In this document: piece after piece, positions 52,612 to 61,300 of the stretch
How the letters are laid out: every line of letters begins with the position of its first letter
Numbering within the stretch: position 1 is the stretch's first letter
NCBI RefSeq assembly: GCF_037327425.1
Contig: NZ_CP147846.1
Span: 1,612,001 to 1,676,000 of the forward strand
DNA length: 64,000 bases
Direction of reading: 5' to 3'
Origin: Rhodococcus sovatensis
GTDB lineage: Bacteria; Actinomycetota; Actinomycetes; Mycobacteriales; Mycobacteriaceae
Notes under the pieces: model-generated
Seen by the model: only the letters and a program-made list of their open reading frames with translations
What the model was told of the DNA's origin: nothing
Databases searched by the model: none
Position numbers and translations under genes: made by a program

Positions 52612-54109
52612 TCCCCGAGGTTTTCTCGAAATAGCCAAGCAAGAGGCGGTCAAGCGACCGATCGGCGAGCGAGTGAAGGATTGGAACGATGTCTACTCGC
52701 AGCAACCGGCCCAGCAGCGTGCGGACGAGGTGTCCGATCAAGCGCGCCGGTGCATGGACTGCGGTATTCCGTTCTGCCATTCGGGCACAGCTGGTTGTCC
52801 ACTCGGCAATTTGATTCCGGAGTGGAACGACCTCGTTCGGCGTGGTCGGTGGGACGCGGCCAGCGACCGCCTCCACGCCACCAATAATTTCCCTGAGTTC
52901 ACCGGCCGTGTGTGCCCGGCGCCGTGCGAGTCGGCGTGTGTGCTGTCGATCTCCGAACGCGAGACCGGGGGCAGCGTGACGATCAAGCGGGTCGAGCAGA
53001 CCATTGCCGACCTCGCGTGGGATCAAGGCAGCATCGTCCCGCAACCGCCGACGATCACCACCGGAAAGATCGTTGCCGTCGTCGGTTCGGGCCCTGCTGG
53101 ACTGGCCGCGGCTCAGCAGCTGACTCGCGCGGGCCACGATGTCACCGTCTACGAGCGCGACGACAGGCTCGGCGGACTGCTTCGATACGGGATCCCCGAG
53201 TTCAAGCTGGAGAAGTCCGTTCTCGATCAGCGACTCATGCAGATGCGCGCGGAGGGAACACATTTCGTGACCGACTGCGAGGTCGGAATCGACTTCACCG
53301 TCGAACAGCTACGCAGCAAGTACGACGCCGTCGTACTTGCTGTCGGGGCGTTGCGCGCCCGCGACAACACTTCCGTCGAGGGACGTGAACTCGACGGAAT
53401 CCACCTCGCGATGGAACATCTCGTTCCGTCCAACAAAGAAAGCGAGGGGGATGGGCCGACGTCCATCTCGGCCAAGGACAAGCATGTCGTCATCATCGGC
53501 GGGGGTGATACCGGTGCGGACTGCCTCGGCACGGCTCACCGCCAGGGAGCCGCGTCGGTGACGCAGCTCGACTACAACAGGGCCCTGCCCGATGCTCGCG
53601 ACGATTCGACGTCACCGTGGCCGTCGTGGCCGCTGGTGCTGCGGACGTCACCGGCGCACGCCGAGGGCGGCGTCGTCCGCCACCAAGTAGCGGTTCAGCG
53701 GTTCCTGGGTGACGCAGGCGGTCGCGTCCGGGCGATGGTGTTGGCCGAAGTCGAGGTGCAGCGCGACGCCGACGGCCGCCGGACCATCACTCCGATCGGC
53801 GAGGAAGTCGAGCTTCCGTGTGACTTGGCGCTGTTCGCGATCGGCTTCGAGGGCGTCGAACACAGTCCACTGTTGGACGACTACGAGTTGTCGCTCACTC
53901 GGCGGGGTTCACTGTCGTGCGGGCCTGACTGGCAGACGACCGCGCCAGGAGTCTTCGTGTGCGGCGACGCGCATCGGGGTGCCTCGCTCGTCGTCTGGGC
54001 CATCGCCGAGGGACGCTCGGCGGCGCACGGGGTCGACGCGTATCTCACCGGACGCTCGGATCTTCCGTCGCCGGTGCATCCGACGGCGCTGCCTCTCGCG
54101 GTGGTGTGA
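52604..54109 (+). CDS. gltD: Glutamate synthase small subunit GltD
   Basis: A 501-residue NADPH-dependent partner. N-terminal [4Fe-4S] Cys clusters: CMDCGIPFCHSGTAGCPLGN and CPAPCESACVLS. FAD-binding VVGSGPAGLAAAQQL and NADPH-binding VIIGGGDTGADCLG. C-terminal FVCGDAHRGASLVVWAIAEG closes the FAD site. GTG at 52604 overlaps gltB by 8 bases. Together they make glutamate from glutamine and 2-oxoglutarate. Confidence 0.96.
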   Translation: MADPRGFLEIAKQEAVKRPIGERVKDWNDVYSQQPAQQRADEVSDQARRCMDCGIPFCHSGTAGCPLGNLIPEWNDLVRRGRWDAASDRLHATNNFPEFTGRVCPAPCESACVLSISERETGGSVTIKRVEQTIADLAWDQGSIVPQPPTITTGKIVAVVGSGPAGLAAAQQLTRAGHDVTVYERDDRLGGLLRYGIPEFKLEKSVLDQRLMQMRAEGTHFVTDCEVGIDFTVEQLRSKYDAVVLAVGALRARDNTSVEGRELDGIHLAMEHLVPSNKESEGDGPTSISAKDKHVVIIGGGDTGADCLGTAHRQGAASVTQLDYNRALPDARDDSTSPWPSWPLVLRTSPAHAEGGVVRHQVAVQRFLGDAGGRVRAMVLAEVEVQRDADGRRTITPIGEEVELPCDLALFAIGFEGVEHSPLLDDYELSLTRRGSLSCGPDWQTTAPGVFVCGDAHRGASLVVWAIAEGRSAAHGVDAYLTGRSDLPSPVHPTALPLAVV

Positions 54110-54231
54110 GGCCGCAGTCTGTACCGATCCAGGTGCTCTCAGCTGTGGCGACTCACTACTACTGCTCAGTAGGATTTGATCGGGTCCCTCTGCCGTAGAG
54201 AAGGTTGAAGGTACCGACTAGGCTCGTGGTC

Positions 54232-55650
54232 GTGAGCCGACGTACTAAGATCGTTTGTACCCTTGGACCTGCGACCGCTACTACTGAGCGAATCCGTGAA
54301 CTCGTCGAGAGTGGAATGGATGTCGCCAGACTGAATTTCAGCCACGGTGATCATCCCGATCACCAGGCGAACTACGAGAGGGTTCGAGCAGCGTCGAATG
54401 CCACCGGCAAAGCCGTGGGCATCCTCGCCGACCTGCAGGGTCCCAAGATCCGCCTCGGTCGATTCGCCGAGGGCAAGACCACGTGGGCCAACGGTGAACT
54501 GGTTCGAATCACCGTGGACGAGTGCGAGGGAACGCACGACCGCGTGTCGACGACCTACAAGGAGCTGGCGCAGGACGCCAGGGAGGGCGACCGTCTTCTC
54601 GTCGACGACGGCAAGGTCGGTCTCGTTGTCACCGGCGTCGAGGGCAACGACGTGTTGTGTCGAGTCACCGAAGGCGGACCGGTCAGCAACAACAAGGGCG
54701 TATCGCTTCCCGGTATGGACGTGTCGGTTCCGGCGCTGTCGGAGAAGGACATTGCCGACCTGGAGTTTGCGCTCGAACTCGGTGTCGACTTCATCGCTCT
54801 GTCGTTCGTGCGTTCGCCCGCCGACGTCGAACTGGTGCACGCGATCATGGATCGCGTCGGACGTCGAGTTCCAGTTATCGCAAAACTCGAAAAGCCAGAA
54901 GCAGTAGACAATCTCGAAGCTATCGTCCTCGCGTTCGACGCGGTGATGGTGGCCCGTGGTGACCTCGGTGTGGAACTGCCGCTCGAACAGGTTCCGCTGG
55001 TGCAGAAGCGCGCGATCCAGATTGCTCGCGCCAACGCCAAGCCTGTCATCGTTGCAACACAGATGCTCGAGTCGATGATCGAGAACTCTCGCCCCACGAG
55101 GGCCGAGGCGTCGGACGTTGCGAACGCCGTACTGGACGGAACGGACGCGGTCATGCTCTCGGGCGAGACCTCGGTCGGCAAGTACGTGATGGAAACGGTC
55201 CGTACTATGGCCCGCATCGTCGAGACCGTGGAAACCGAGGGCGACAGCGTTCCTCCATTGACACATGTTCCCCGCACCAAGCGTGGCGTCATTTCCTACG
55301 CCGCACGCGACATCGGCGAGCGTCTCGACGCCAAGGCTCTCGTTGCGTTCACGCAGTCCGGTGACACGGTTCGTCGTCTCGCTCGGCTGCACACGTCGTT
55401 GCCGCTCCTTGCGTTCACCTCGATCCCCGAGGTTCGTTCGCAGCTGGCCTTGAGCTGGGGGACCGAGACGTTCCTCGTGCCGGAGGTTGCGACGACCGAC
55501 GCCATGGTGCTCGAAGTCGACAAAGCGCTGCTGGAACTCGGTCGGTACAACAAGGGTGATCAGGTCGTGATCGTGGCTGGTGCTCCTCCCGGCACAGTAG
55601 GCTCGACCAACTTGATCCACGTGCACCGAATTGGGGAAGAGGACCGGTAA
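54232..55650 (+). CDS. pyk: Pyruvate kinase
   Basis: A 472-residue glycolytic kinase. RRTKIVCTLGPAT at the start, LNFSHGD, the active-site KLEKPEAVDNLEAIV and MVARGDLGVELPLEQVPLVQ with Mg ligands, MLESMIENSRPTRAEASDVA, and the C-terminal regulatory domain. GTG at 54232 starts at the family position. A weak hairpin (54159-54172, CTACT stem) lies in the gap behind gltD. tesB starts directly after the stop codon. Confidence 0.96.
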   Translation: MSRRTKIVCTLGPATATTERIRELVESGMDVARLNFSHGDHPDHQANYERVRAASNATGKAVGILADLQGPKIRLGRFAEGKTTWANGELVRITVDECEGTHDRVSTTYKELAQDAREGDRLLVDDGKVGLVVTGVEGNDVLCRVTEGGPVSNNKGVSLPGMDVSVPALSEKDIADLEFALELGVDFIALSFVRSPADVELVHAIMDRVGRRVPVIAKLEKPEAVDNLEAIVLAFDAVMVARGDLGVELPLEQVPLVQKRAIQIARANAKPVIVATQMLESMIENSRPTRAEASDVANAVLDGTDAVMLSGETSVGKYVMETVRTMARIVETVETEGDSVPPLTHVPRTKRGVISYAARDIGERLDAKALVAFTQSGDTVRRLARLHTSLPLLAFTSIPEVRSQLALSWGTETFLVPEVATTDAMVLEVDKALLELGRYNKGDQVVIVAGAPPGTVGSTNLIHVHRIGEEDR

Positions 55651-56589
55651 GTGACCGATGCGGGGGGAACAGGTGCAGCAACTGCACCGAGCAGTATCGA
55701 TATCGAGAACGTCAGCGTGAAGACGGATTTGGAGACGCTGCTCGAGCTACTCGAGCTCGAGGAGATCGGCGAGGACAAGTTCCGGGGGGTGCATCCTCGC
55801 CAGGTCGGGAGTCGTACGTTCGGTGGTCAGATGGTCGCGCAGGCGCTTATCGCTGCGGGCCGGACCGTCACGGGTACGACGCGTGACGTTCACGCCATCA
55901 ATGCGCATTTCATCAGGGGCGGCGACGTCAGCAGACCGATCGACTATCACGTCGACCGTCATCGGGACGGTCGTGCGTTCGCGAACCGGCAGGTCACCGC
56001 ATATCAGGACGGCAACGAGATCTTCGTGATGCTTGCCGCGTTCCAGGATTTCGGGAAGGGCCTCGAACACAGCGTCGAGGTCCCGGATGTGCCGTATCCG
56101 GATGCCTTGCCGCCACTCGGGGATCACTTCGTCGGGTACGAGGATCGCCTGCAGATGTTCGTGGATGCGCTCAAACCGATCGACATGAGGTACGCCAACG
56201 ATCCCGCATGGATTCTGCAGGGAACGGGTGAGAAGCTCAATCACAATCGAGTGTGGATGAAGGCCGACGGCGCGTTGCCGGACGACGCGATCTTCCATGC
56301 CGCGACTATGGGGTATGCGTCGGATACGACGGTATTGGATTCGATCATCACCACCCATGGTCTGTCCTGGGGATTCGACCGGATCGTCGCGGCAACGGTC
56401 AATCATTCCATCTGGTTCCATCGTCCGTTCAGGTTCGATGACTGGGCGCTGTACGCGACGGAGTCACCGGTGGCCGCGGGTTCCCGTGGACTGGCGACCG
56501 GACGCTTCTTCTCGATGGACGGGCTGTTGCTCGCAACAGTCGTCCAAGAGGGCTTGATTCGGCACTTTCCGAGGAAGCCGTCGGCCTAG
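55651..56589 (+). CDS. tesB: Acyl-CoA thioesterase II TesB
   Basis: A 312-residue double-hotdog thioesterase. N-terminal hotdog: FRGVHPRQVGSRTFGGQMVA and NAHFIRGGDVSRPIDYHVDR; C-terminal hotdog: GYASDTTVLDSIITTHGLSW and ESPVAAGSRGLATGRFFSMD. It cleaves medium- and long-chain acyl-CoA. GTG immediately after the pyk stop. Its stop codon shares bases with the stop of the convergent esterase gene. Confidence 0.93.
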   Translation: MTDAGGTGAATAPSSIDIENVSVKTDLETLLELLELEEIGEDKFRGVHPRQVGSRTFGGQMVAQALIAAGRTVTGTTRDVHAINAHFIRGGDVSRPIDYHVDRHRDGRAFANRQVTAYQDGNEIFVMLAAFQDFGKGLEHSVEVPDVPYPDALPPLGDHFVGYEDRLQMFVDALKPIDMRYANDPAWILQGTGEKLNHNRVWMKADGALPDDAIFHAATMGYASDTTVLDSIITTHGLSWGFDRIVAATVNHSIWFHRPFRFDDWALYATESPVAAGSRGLATGRFFSMDGLLLATVVQEGLIRHFPRKPSA

Positions 56590-57584
56590 ACGGACAATGC
56601 GGGGCCGATGGTCGTGATCCACGCCTCGCGGAGTTGGTCCTCGAAGAGTGGCCAGGTGTGTGCACCGCGCTCGCGCATCGAAATCGTTGCAGGAACACCG
56701 TGTCGGTGCACGGCGTCGACGAACAACGATGTGCAGTAGTTGACGAGGGCCTCGACGGCCATGCCGCCGAACGGCGGAACGGCGCCGGCAGGAATACGGT
56801 CTACGGGCCCGGGGCGGCCGGCGGATGCGCTGACGTACAGGGCGGTTCCCCGAAGTTTCTCGACGTTGACTGCCGGATCGTGCTCCGCCCACCCCGGGCT
56901 TCCGGGTGGACCCCACATGTTGAACGGGTTGTTCATACCGCCAGCGATCATCGCCGAGATGCCGATCGTGGCAAACGGATTCGACGGAGCTGGGCACCCG
57001 CTCAACGATGCTGCGGCGTCGAACCTTTCGGGTGCCTGGGCCGCGAGATCGAGAGCAGGTCCGCCGCTCATCGACAGACCGGCGACGCCAGTGCGTCCGG
57101 TGGATCCGAATCTTTGCTCGAGTGCACGCGGTAGTTCGTCGGTCAGATACGTCTGCCACTTGTATGTTCCGAGAACAGGATCCGGACTTTGCCAATCGGT
57201 GTAGAAACTGAACCGGCCTCCGATGGGAATGACGACTGTGACGTTCTTGTCGGCGAAGAAGTCTGCGACCGAGGAATTGTTCAGCCAGCCGACGCCGTCT
57301 TCGTTCCCCAGGGCGCCGTTGAGCAGATACAGCGTCGGCAATGCTCCGCCGGACGCGGGACGAAGGATGTCGTTGGAGATCACCTTGTCCATGGACGGTG
57401 AATAGACGTCGAGTATCGAATGCGTGTCGGTGATCGCACGGTCGCCGACGATCCGGGTGTCCTTGTCTGACTGTGCTCGTACTGGTGTTACGACGACGAG
57501 TGACCACAGGAGGCTGACTGTCAACAGGGCGACAAGAGGCATCGAGGTAGTTCCCATACGCCACTCTGGCCACTTGTGCATCAT
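56586..57584 (-). CDS. Secreted esterase, mycolyltransferase-like
   Basis: A 332-residue protein with a signal peptide (hydrophobic run MPLVALLTVSLLWSLVVVTP, then VRAQSD cleavage region). The alpha/beta-hydrolase esterase D/antigen-85-type core follows: LYLLNGALG, nucleophile Ser in GVAGLSMSGGPALDLAA, WQTYLTDELPRALE, and a C-terminal His near GAHTWPLFEDQL. Such proteins attach mycolates to arabinogalactan or trehalose, or are plain esterases. This supports a mycolate-containing host. Several Met starts are possible near 57584. Confidence 0.85.
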   Translation of the reverse strand: MMHKWPEWRMGTTSMPLVALLTVSLLWSLVVVTPVRAQSDKDTRIVGDRAITDTHSILDVYSPSMDKVISNDILRPASGGALPTLYLLNGALGNEDGVGWLNNSSVADFFADKNVTVVIPIGGRFSFYTDWQSPDPVLGTYKWQTYLTDELPRALEQRFGSTGRTGVAGLSMSGGPALDLAAQAPERFDAAASLSGCPAPSNPFATIGISAMIAGGMNNPFNMWGPPGSPGWAEHDPAVNVEKLRGTALYVSASAGRPGPVDRIPAGAVPPFGGMAVEALVNYCTSLFVDAVHRHGVPATISMRERGAHTWPLFEDQLREAWITTIGPALSV

Positions 57585-57678
57585 TCGATGGTGACACGGA
57601 ATTGTTTTACTACTGCTAACGATCCGGTTGCAAAACGGAATGTTCGGTATGTGGCGCCTGTGATCTTGGACGGCGGGT

Positions 57679-58170
57679 TCAGGGTGCGATCACGCGCCAC
57701 GCGTCGAGTTTGCGTTCGAAGCTCAGGGACGCGTGTGCAGGGCTGGTGGACGGAAGACGCACTGTGGTCAGGGTTCTCGGAAGCGGTGCAACGTACCGCT
57801 GGAAGCTGTTCTCGGCCTTGGCCCCGTTGAAGAAGATCCGTTCGATTGAACGGTGCTCGTCGAGGAGGCCGGCGAGGTCGTTGGTGTCGATGGAGGATTC
57901 GACGATGGCCGAGTCGAGGCTTCCGTGTCGCGTGCACAACTTCAGCACATCCCATACCGCGATTCCGTTGGTCGTCAGTATCGATGTCCGTTGCTCGTAC
58001 GGAATCGACGGTCCCGCATCGAACAGTGCTCCCATGATCGGCCAGAAGGCGTTTCGGGAGTGCGCGTAGTACTCGCCCGCGTCGAGCGAGGCGATTCCCG
58101 GCATGGACCCGAGGATCAGCGAGTGGGCCGAGACGTCGACGATCGGTGCGAAGCTGTGCACGGTGGTCAT
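57679..58170 (-). CDS. DNA-deoxyinosine (hypoxanthine-DNA) glycosylase, UDG superfamily
   Basis: A 163-residue protein of the uracil-DNA glycosylase fold. Motif 1 GSMPGIASLDAGEYYAHSRN and motif 2 LPSTSPAHAS fit family 6 (hypoxanthine-DNA glycosylase); FWPIMGALF and NGIAVWDVL lie between. It removes deaminated adenine from DNA. ATG start at 58170. The neighbours give no operon link. Confidence 0.88.
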   Translation of the reverse strand: MTTVHSFAPIVDVSAHSLILGSMPGIASLDAGEYYAHSRNAFWPIMGALFDAGPSIPYEQRTSILTTNGIAVWDVLKLCTRHGSLDSAIVESSIDTNDLAGLLDEHRSIERIFFNGAKAENSFQRYVAPLPRTLTTVRLPSTSPAHASLSFERKLDAWRVIAP

Positions 58171-58237
58171 CGATGCAGCCTGCCATCATCGGCGAAATAG
58201 GTGCGCGCGGGGCGGTCGGTGGCGGACAATAGGACGC

Positions 58238-58423
58238 ATGTTGGATCCCCGTGTTTTGGACAACCACGAACTCGACGCCGAACTGGCTGCTCTCCGTCGC
58301 GGTCGTGACGCCTCGATGGATGAAGGTGCGCGGGATGTGGACCTCGCCGATGCGGACCGCCTCATCGAGAGATTCGAGGAAGAGATCCGTCGGCGACACG
58401 AAGATCCGCCTGCTGACCTCTAG
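58238..58423 (+). CDS. Small acidic hypothetical protein, 61 aa
   Basis: A 61-residue charged helical protein (MLDPRVLDNHELDAELAALR, ending RRRHEDPPADL), rich in Asp, Glu and Arg. ATG has GGAC upstream. The composition and length are those of a conserved actinobacterial small protein with a coiled-coil part, but I cannot name the family. It is divergent from the glycosylase gene and meets the DUF1772 gene end on. Confidence 0.7.
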   Translation: MLDPRVLDNHELDAELAALRRGRDASMDEGARDVDLADADRLIERFEEEIRRRHEDPPADL

Positions 58424-58435
58424 TTCTGGCGACTT

Positions 58436-58915
58436 TCAGAGCCTCGTCGCGAGTGTCAGCAGGACGCACGCGGCCCCTGCCGCCGCCGTCCGCGCGTGGT
58501 TCCACCGCGTCCACTGCGTCATATAGTTCGACCAGACCTCAGCTCCTGCAGTGCTCCCCGGGTCGACGGCAGCGAGAGCGTCGTTGAGCGGCACGTTGAC
58601 GGCCACGGTGACAAGAACACAGCCGCCGATGTACAGCAGTGCGCCCGCAGTAACCCACACGCGTGTATCCGATCCGGAGACAAGCGCCGAAGTTGCTGCG
58701 ATGCCGGCAGCAACTGCGCTGCCGAGGAATACCGACAAGAATGTGGGCGAAACGATGCTGACGTTGATCTGCTTCATCGTTGCACCACCGTCCGATGCAG
58801 GGCGAACGCGGAGCGCGGGCATCACCGCGACCGAGAATGCGAGCATCACTCCGGCTGTGAGCCCGCAACCAATGGCCGCCACCGTCGTGGCAACGGTGGC
58901 GATTCGCTCGATCAC
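58436..58915 (-). CDS. DUF1772 / anthrone-oxygenase-like membrane protein
   Basis: A 159-residue protein with four membrane segments (about 5-27, 55-75, 84-104 and 140-157). Family features are VAVMPALR after the first helix, and NVPLNDALA and W..WN (TRWNHART) near the end, the DUF1772 hallmark. GTG at 58915 fits the family start. Upstream lies a divergent AraC gene, so expression is probably AraC-controlled. Some DUF1772 proteins are anthrone oxygenases; the reaction here is unknown. Confidence 0.85.
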   Translation of the reverse strand: MIERIATVATTVAAIGCGLTAGVMLAFSVAVMPALRVRPASDGGATMKQINVSIVSPTFLSVFLGSAVAAGIAATSALVSGSDTRVWVTAGALLYIGGCVLVTVAVNVPLNDALAAVDPGSTAGAEVWSNYMTQWTRWNHARTAAAGAACVLLTLATRL

Positions 58916-59051
58916 GACGCATGTCCTTCGAAACTCGTCGGTGTGGTGTTTCCGGCGTTCGGCGGTACCGGGCCACTGATGTCGCCGATGATGATCACGA
59001 TGTGTCCTTTCACTGTTCCGTCCAGCTTCCCAGTGCATCGTTGGACAATCT

Positions 59052-60080
59052 ATGATCGTCGATCGCTTGTTCATGCTCATTCGTCCAGATTCGGCCTACA
59101 ATCCGGAGATGCGCGGACAGGACCCATGGGCTTCGGAGGATCCACTCGGTGAGGCGCTGCACTTTCTTCGCATGACCGGAGCGTTCTATGCCCGGTCGGA
59201 GCTGTCGGAGCCGTGGGGGTTCGCCATGCCGGAAATGGAGGATTGTCTCTGGTTCCACGTCGTGACCAGCGGACGTTGCCGACTCGACGTCGCGGGCGCG
59301 ACGCCGAGGTATCTCGTACCCGGTGAATTCGCGCTTGTGCCTCATGGTTTGGGCCATACCCTGTCCAGTGACGAAGAGTCCGGACGCAGGGTGCCGATCG
59401 TGCACAACCTGCCCCACGATTACGTTTCGGACCGCTACGCAATCATTCGGCACGGAGGTGGCGGCCTGGCGACGACGATGGTGTGCGGCGCTGTGCGGCT
59501 CGACCACCCGTCGGCGGTGCAGCTCATCACGTCGCTGCCGCCGTTGATCGTCGTCGAATCCGCTCCTGCCCCGCACTTGTCGTGGATGCACAGCACGTTT
59601 GGCCTCGTCGCCGACGAGGCCAAGTACCTCCGGCCGGGCGGAGAGGCGGTCATTACGCGGTTGTCGGACATTCTCGTGATTCAGGCGCTTCGGTCGTGGA
59701 TCGAAAATGATCCTGCTGCCAAGGTGGGATGGCTTGGCGCGCTGCAGGACCCGGCCGTCGGTCCCGCACTGGCTCGGATTCACCGCCACCCGGACGTACC
59801 GTGGACGGTTGCGTCGCTGGCGGCGGAGGTCGCGATGTCACGCTCGGCGTTCTCGGCGCGATTCACCTCCATAGTGGGGGAGTCGCCGATGCGGTACGTC
59901 GCGCGGTGGCGGATGCGGAGTGCGCACGATGTGCTGAGATCCGGGGACGTGACCGTCGCGGAACTCGCGAAGCGCAGTGGCTATCGATCGGAGGCCGCGT
60001 TTGCGCGGGCATTCAAGCGTGTACTCGGTGTCTCACCGGGGAGTGTGCGTACGCGGGCGGGTACATCCGCCTTGGCTTAG
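59052..60080 (+). CDS. AraC-family regulator with cupin domain
   Basis: A 342-residue regulator of the AraC type with a cupin_6 sensor (CLWFHVVTSGRCRLDVAGAT, FALVPHGLGHTL) and C-terminal AraC HTH pair (VASLAAEVAMSRSAFSARFT, VAELAKRSGYRSEAAFARAF). The start is either ATG at 59052 or ATG at 59109 (MRGQDPWASEDP, the family position). It is divergent from the DUF1772 gene and probably activates it. Its stop overlaps the convergent AAA ATPase gene by four bases. Confidence 0.85.
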   Translation: MIVDRLFMLIRPDSAYNPEMRGQDPWASEDPLGEALHFLRMTGAFYARSELSEPWGFAMPEMEDCLWFHVVTSGRCRLDVAGATPRYLVPGEFALVPHGLGHTLSSDEESGRRVPIVHNLPHDYVSDRYAIIRHGGGGLATTMVCGAVRLDHPSAVQLITSLPPLIVVESAPAPHLSWMHSTFGLVADEAKYLRPGGEAVITRLSDILVIQALRSWIENDPAAKVGWLGALQDPAVGPALARIHRHPDVPWTVASLAAEVAMSRSAFSARFTSIVGESPMRYVARWRMRSAHDVLRSGDVTVAELAKRSGYRSEAAFARAFKRVLGVSPGSVRTRAGTSALA

Positions 60081-60805
60081 TCCAGTAGGTGGCGCAAGTA
60101 CGACGCCGGTTCTTCGAGATAGCGACGCCAATGCGTCACGAGTTGTAGTTCCTCCCATGGCGTTCGCTGCATACCGTGCTCGTCGACTTCGATGATGTCG
60201 GCGTCAGGGAGCGATGCCAGTATCGGTGAGTGGGTTGCGCAGACAACCTGTGAACCGGATTCTGCCAATTCGTCCATCAACGCAACGAGATGAAGGCACG
60301 AGGTGAAGGACAACGCAGATTCCGGTTCGTCGAGGACGTAGAACCCTGGTTCTTGGAACATCGCGCGGAAGACCGCGAGGAAGCCCTCGCCGTGACTCAT
60401 CTCGGCGGTGTTCTCGTCCCAATAGCCCGGCACGCCACCGAGATTCTCCGTCATCTCGAAAGCAGTCTCGGCGCGAAGGAAGAAGCCCTTCTTCTGCAGT
60501 CGCGGGCCGCGGAGCATCCGTGCGCCCCGCGGTGTGGTCTCGAGTTCGATGACCTCGCCCAGAGCTGTCAGAACTGTCTCCGAACGGGGTGGACGAGATG
60601 CCCGCCCACCTCGAGAGTCGAGCTGGAATCCTTCGGCTATCGCCTCGACGATCGTCGACTTACCGGATCCGTTGTCGCCGACGATCATGGTCACGGGTGC
60701 GTTGAACTCCAGCCCGTCGGTGGCGAGACGGTCGACTGCGGGGATGGTGAAAGGCCACTCCTGCGTGCGATTCTCAGGTCGGATGTATGCGCGCTCGACG
60801 AACAT
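60077..60805 (-). CDS. Single-domain AAA-type ATPase
   Basis: A 242-residue ABC/SMC-like ATPase: Walker A GDNGSGKST at 43-51, Walker B FYVLDEPESALSF, and H-loop VCATHSPILASL. A signature-like stretch (MSHGEGFLAVF) precedes Walker B. There is no nuclease or membrane domain. Similar stand-alone ATPases are common and of unknown role. A 59-codon gene lies directly upstream on the same strand and may be co-transcribed. Confidence 0.88.
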   Translation of the reverse strand: MFVERAYIRPENRTQEWPFTIPAVDRLATDGLEFNAPVTMIVGDNGSGKSTIVEAIAEGFQLDSRGGRASRPPRSETVLTALGEVIELETTPRGARMLRGPRLQKKGFFLRAETAFEMTENLGGVPGYWDENTAEMSHGEGFLAVFRAMFQEPGFYVLDEPESALSFTSCLHLVALMDELAESGSQVVCATHSPILASLPDADIIEVDEHGMQRTPWEELQLVTHWRRYLEEPASYLRHLLD

Positions 60806-60808
60806 CGA

Positions 60809-60988
60809 TCAGTCGGTCACCGGACGATCGACATAGCCGGTGACGTGCTCGGTGTCGGCGCTGCACTGGTAGTACACCCATTGAGGTTCCGACGGATCCG
60901 CAGCTTCTCCGAACCGGTGGGTGACACGCTGCGCGCACAAAGTGCCTGCACCGGTGTCATGGCAACGAAGATTGCTGGGTATATACAT
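60809..60988 (-). CDS. Small hypothetical protein, 59 aa
   Basis: An ATG frame of 59 codons, MYIPSNLRCHDTGAGTLCAQ, followed by RVTHRFGEA, then WVYYQCSADTEH and a short acidic end. Three Cys and a well-balanced composition make it look real. GGAG lies 2 bases before ATG, rather close. It ends three bases before the AAA ATPase start, so the two are probably one operon. Family not recognised; possibly metal-binding. Confidence 0.55.
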   Translation of the reverse strand: MYIPSNLRCHDTGAGTLCAQRVTHRFGEAADPSEPQWVYYQCSADTEHVTGYVDRPVTD

Positions 60989-61066
60989 GACTCCACTGTA
61001 GGCCTCTATTTGAACGGCTGTTTACCAGCGGTTTTACCGTCGAACGGGCTGTTCGGAGTAGGGAAG

Positions 61067-61143
61067 TGGTGCCCTCGGTGAGACTCGAACTCACACTGCA
61101 CGGGTTTTGAATCCGTTTCCTCTGCCAATTGGGATACGAGGGC
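61067..61143 (-). tRNA. tRNA with anticodon CAA (Leu by codon), short variable loop
   Basis: A 74-nt tRNA plus an encoded CCA. Acceptor stem GCCCTCG/CGAGGGC (7 bp), T arm GTGAG-TTCGAGT-CTCAC, anticodon arm ACGGA-TTCAAAA-CCCGT with anticodon CAA and an A-C mismatch at the loop-closing pair. The variable loop has only five bases (GCAGT), whereas bacterial leucine tRNAs have a long variable arm. I recall that related mycobacterial genomes annotate a 74-nt tRNA-Leu(CAA), so it may be conserved. Confidence 0.85.
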
Positions 61144-61300
61144 TGGCGTTGTCTTGCGGTTCACTACTTTAGAAGATGCGCCGAGTGGGCCCCGCACCGG
61201 TACCCTTCAAGTGCTTCGACGGCCCAGTGGAGTCTGCATGAGTTCGATGGGCATGCGAGGATTTCTGCTGGTCGATGACTGTCGAAGGAGACTGGTACCT

